The notes below the pieces were generated by a model. The model saw only the letters and a list, made by a program, of their open reading frames with translations. It was not told where the DNA came from and made no database searches. Both the position numbers and the translations under genes were made by a program. Source: Bacteroidota bacterium (lineage in GTDB: Bacteria; Bacteroidota; Bacteroidia; Cytophagales; Cyclobacteriaceae). Taken from it: a DNA stretch of 46,567 nt. The stretch is taken from positions 1 to 46,567 of the forward strand of contig JAJRQT010000070.1 of NCBI GenBank assembly GCA_024280115.1, read 5' to 3'. The stretch's first letter is position 1; each line of letters begins with the position of its first letter. Positions 45,211-46,567 of this stretch are shown here, piece by piece.

Positions 45211-45602
45211 TGATGTCGGATATTTCAGCCCGGAGGCTGGGAAATATACTATAAATTTAAGTGTCAATAATTTTCAGGGGAAAATGCCAGGTAGTCTGGT
45301 AAGTTGTTAGGCAGGAATACCTGACAGCAAAAAAAAATATACATATTTACTTGCTAATGGGTAGTACCACCGCACATATACACATTGTCAGGTGGGAACA
45401 CCTGACAGCACGCAAACCACGGATTTAAACGTGATGTCGGATATTTCAGAGCGGAGACTGGGAAATATACTATAAAATTAAGTGTCAATAATTTTCAGGA
45501 GGAAATGCCAGGCAGTCTTGTAAGTTATCAGGTAGAAATACCTGACAACACTAAAATCTGTATCGATCTCTTCGGTGCTGTCGGGTGTTTCCACCCGATA
45601 GA
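45211..45602. repeat. REP-like array, left of the RAYT gene
   Basis: A unit of about 117 bp is present twice, 45211-45327 and 45432-45549, roughly 90% identical. Palindromes of type P (TGTCAGGT, 6-nt loop, ACCTGACA) lie at 45305-45326 (degenerate), 45386-45407 (perfect arms) and 45526-45547. A type Q palindrome (TGTCGGGTG, TTTC, CACCCGATA) lies at 45579-45600, touching the RAYT stop codon. Half-sites GATGTCGGATATTTCAG start each unit. No ORF. Confidence 0.75.
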
Positions 45603-46148
45603 TTAAAGAAATTCCTTATAATGAGTCACTTTTAGTAGAGGTTGTTCATCAAGCTCATAAAAACAAGCACTACTATATTGGTAATCTTCTGGTCGTTGAG
45701 CCAATTGCCACTTTTCTTGAAGAGGGTTGTTGTGTATATAATCAAGTTTGATTTCTGTCAACTTTTGATTTTCAAGGTAAACTTCGTCATACCTGTCTTG
45801 CCATACCTTGAAAATCTGAGTTTTACTACTATACCTCAGCCTTGATAATATTTCAGGTCGATTTAATTCTACTTGCTTCCGAATCATAGTAGAGGTAAAT
45901 TTTTTAAAATCTCTCATAAAATCCATTCTCTTTGATCCGTTATTAAAATGTATGATTATATGAATGTGATTAGGCATTAAAACATAGCCAAGTATGCCGG
46001 CTGAAAACTTATTACTACAAAAATTCAAACTTTCAGAAATGATGTTGAATCCTTTGCCTATGGATAACAAAGAAAGTCATTGATGGCAAGTTGTGGTTAT
46101 AAAAAAGATGTTCTTATCATGAAATCTATTTCGATCTCTTAGCCCCAT
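45603..46148 (-). pseudogene. RAYT (REP-associated Y1 transposase) gene broken by TGA
   Basis: The full frame begins at ATG 46146-46148 and has 182 codons including the stop. It opens MGLRDRNRFHDKNIFFITTT, the usual first strand of Y1/IS200-like RAYT proteins. Codon 24 is TGA (46077-46079), and the frame then continues with LSLLSIGKGFNIISESLNF. The HUH motif is H61 and H63 in LMPNHIHIIIHF, and the nucleophile is Y137 in LDYIHNNPLQ. Past codon 24 all catalytic residues are kept, so a single base change inactivated it. A TTG start just after the stop would lack the first beta strand. RAYTs bind and nick REP hairpins, and such hairpins lie on both sides of this gene. Confidence 0.82.
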
Positions 46149-46158
46149 TTTTCAAAAA

Positions 46159-46567
46159 TATGAATATTTACTTCTAATGGGTAGTATACCACACATATAC
46201 ACATTGTCAGGTGGGAACACCTGACAGCACACAAACCACGGATTTAAACGTTATGTCGGATAGAAATATCCGACATCAGATCGGACCTTGAAGAAATAGC
46301 ATGAACTTAATTGTTTCTATTTATCAGGAGGAAATGCCAGGCAGTCTTGTAAGTTGTCAGGTAGGAACACCTGACAGCACGCAGATCACGGATCTAAACG
46401 TGATGTCGGATATTTCTATCCGACATCATAATCTGAGGTTGGAAGAATTAGTGTAAGGATGGGGGTTTTTATAAATTGGGAGGGAACTCCAGGCATTATG
46501 GTAAGTTGTCAGGTAGCAAAACCTGACAACACGAAGGAGGGACACCTGACAGCGCGAGAACACCAGG
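46159..46567. repeat. REP-like array, right of the RAYT gene
   Basis: A copy of the left-hand sequence (TTACTTCTAATGGGTAGTA, then the P palindrome at 46205-46226) is followed by Q at 46253-46276 (GAAA loop, inverted orientation), P at 46355-46376, Q at 46402-46427 (TTTC loop, arms GATGTCGGATA / TATCCGACATC), P at 46507-46528 and a half P (ACACCTGACAGC) near 46541. Four P sites in the two arrays follow GTAAGT. The array runs off the window end. Confidence 0.75.

Noticed and set aside
1..46567. CRISPR array or defence island
   Set aside because: The only arrays are palindromic REP-like units with irregular spacing and repeated, not unique, intervening DNA. No cas or defence genes were recognised.
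1..46567. tRNA or rRNA genes, attachment sites
   Set aside because: No TPsiC-like GGTTCRA with matching acceptor stem and no rRNA-like stretch was noticed while reading both strands.

Overview
The window looks like a chromosomal segment of a Bacteroidota bacterium, most likely a free-living or marine polysaccharide degrader of the Cytophagia/Flavobacteriia type. The evidence is AT-rich coding DNA, many lipoproteins with short Cys lipoboxes, a type IX secretion (T9SS) C-terminal sorting domain, DUF5703, DUF5107, GH95 and FG-GAP families, TAnnTTTG-like promoter boxes, and mostly weak Shine-Dalgarno sequences. No rRNA, tRNA, CRISPR array or intact transposon was seen.

Region by region. 1-700 holds a hairpin, a tiny ORF and an NAD(P)HX epimerase (YjeF_N) gene that has lost its core. 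762-2918 (minus) is a likely operon: UROD-like protein, L-rhamnose mutarotase family protein, multi-pass membrane protein. 3023-5468 (plus) holds a DUF6624 protein and an amidohydrolase lipoprotein. 5724-13625 (minus) is a glycan-degradation block: GH95, GH2 and a DUF5703 glycosidase-like lipoprotein, with no SusC/SusD pair in view. 14081-17353 is a TolB-propeller/amidohydrolase fusion. 17396-18188 is a debris zone with a relic of a DUF5107 gene and an inverted-repeat element. 18189-24959 (plus) holds a large T9SS-secreted LRR-like protein with an internally doubled body and a DUF5107-TPR protein.

25219-28601 is a regulatory module: a lipoprotein gene diverges from an OmpR-type response regulator gene, followed by its histidine kinase, which is broken by one in-frame TAG. 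Two near-identical 17-bp direct-repeat operators lie upstream of the two divergent genes, which suggests that the regulator controls both. 28621-35753 holds an FG-GAP lipoprotein, an OmpA-like/HhH-repeat gene pair, class I fumarase and an orphan xylose-type sugar-binding lipoprotein. 36270-37597 is an ECF sigma factor with a putative TPR anti-sigma factor. 37668-41917 (minus) holds an ankyrin protein, a CBM9-like protein followed by a sulfatase with a CxAxR maturation motif, and an outer-membrane beta-barrel protein. 42087-45085 holds a phage-type hypothetical protein and a second, intact two-component system. The right end (45211-46567) is an array of REP-like palindromes surrounding a RAYT (REP-associated Y1 transposase) gene that is broken by one TGA codon.

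Two themes stand out. First, carbohydrate use is spread over several small operons (GH95/GH2/DUF5703, CBM9/sulfatase, mutarotase/UROD, sugar-binding protein, T9SS-secreted protein). Second, several genes are freshly broken (YjeF_N deletion, kinase TAG, RAYT TGA, DUF5107 relic), alongside at least three kinds of palindromic repeat. All calls rest on reading the sequence and recalling family features; no database search was possible.
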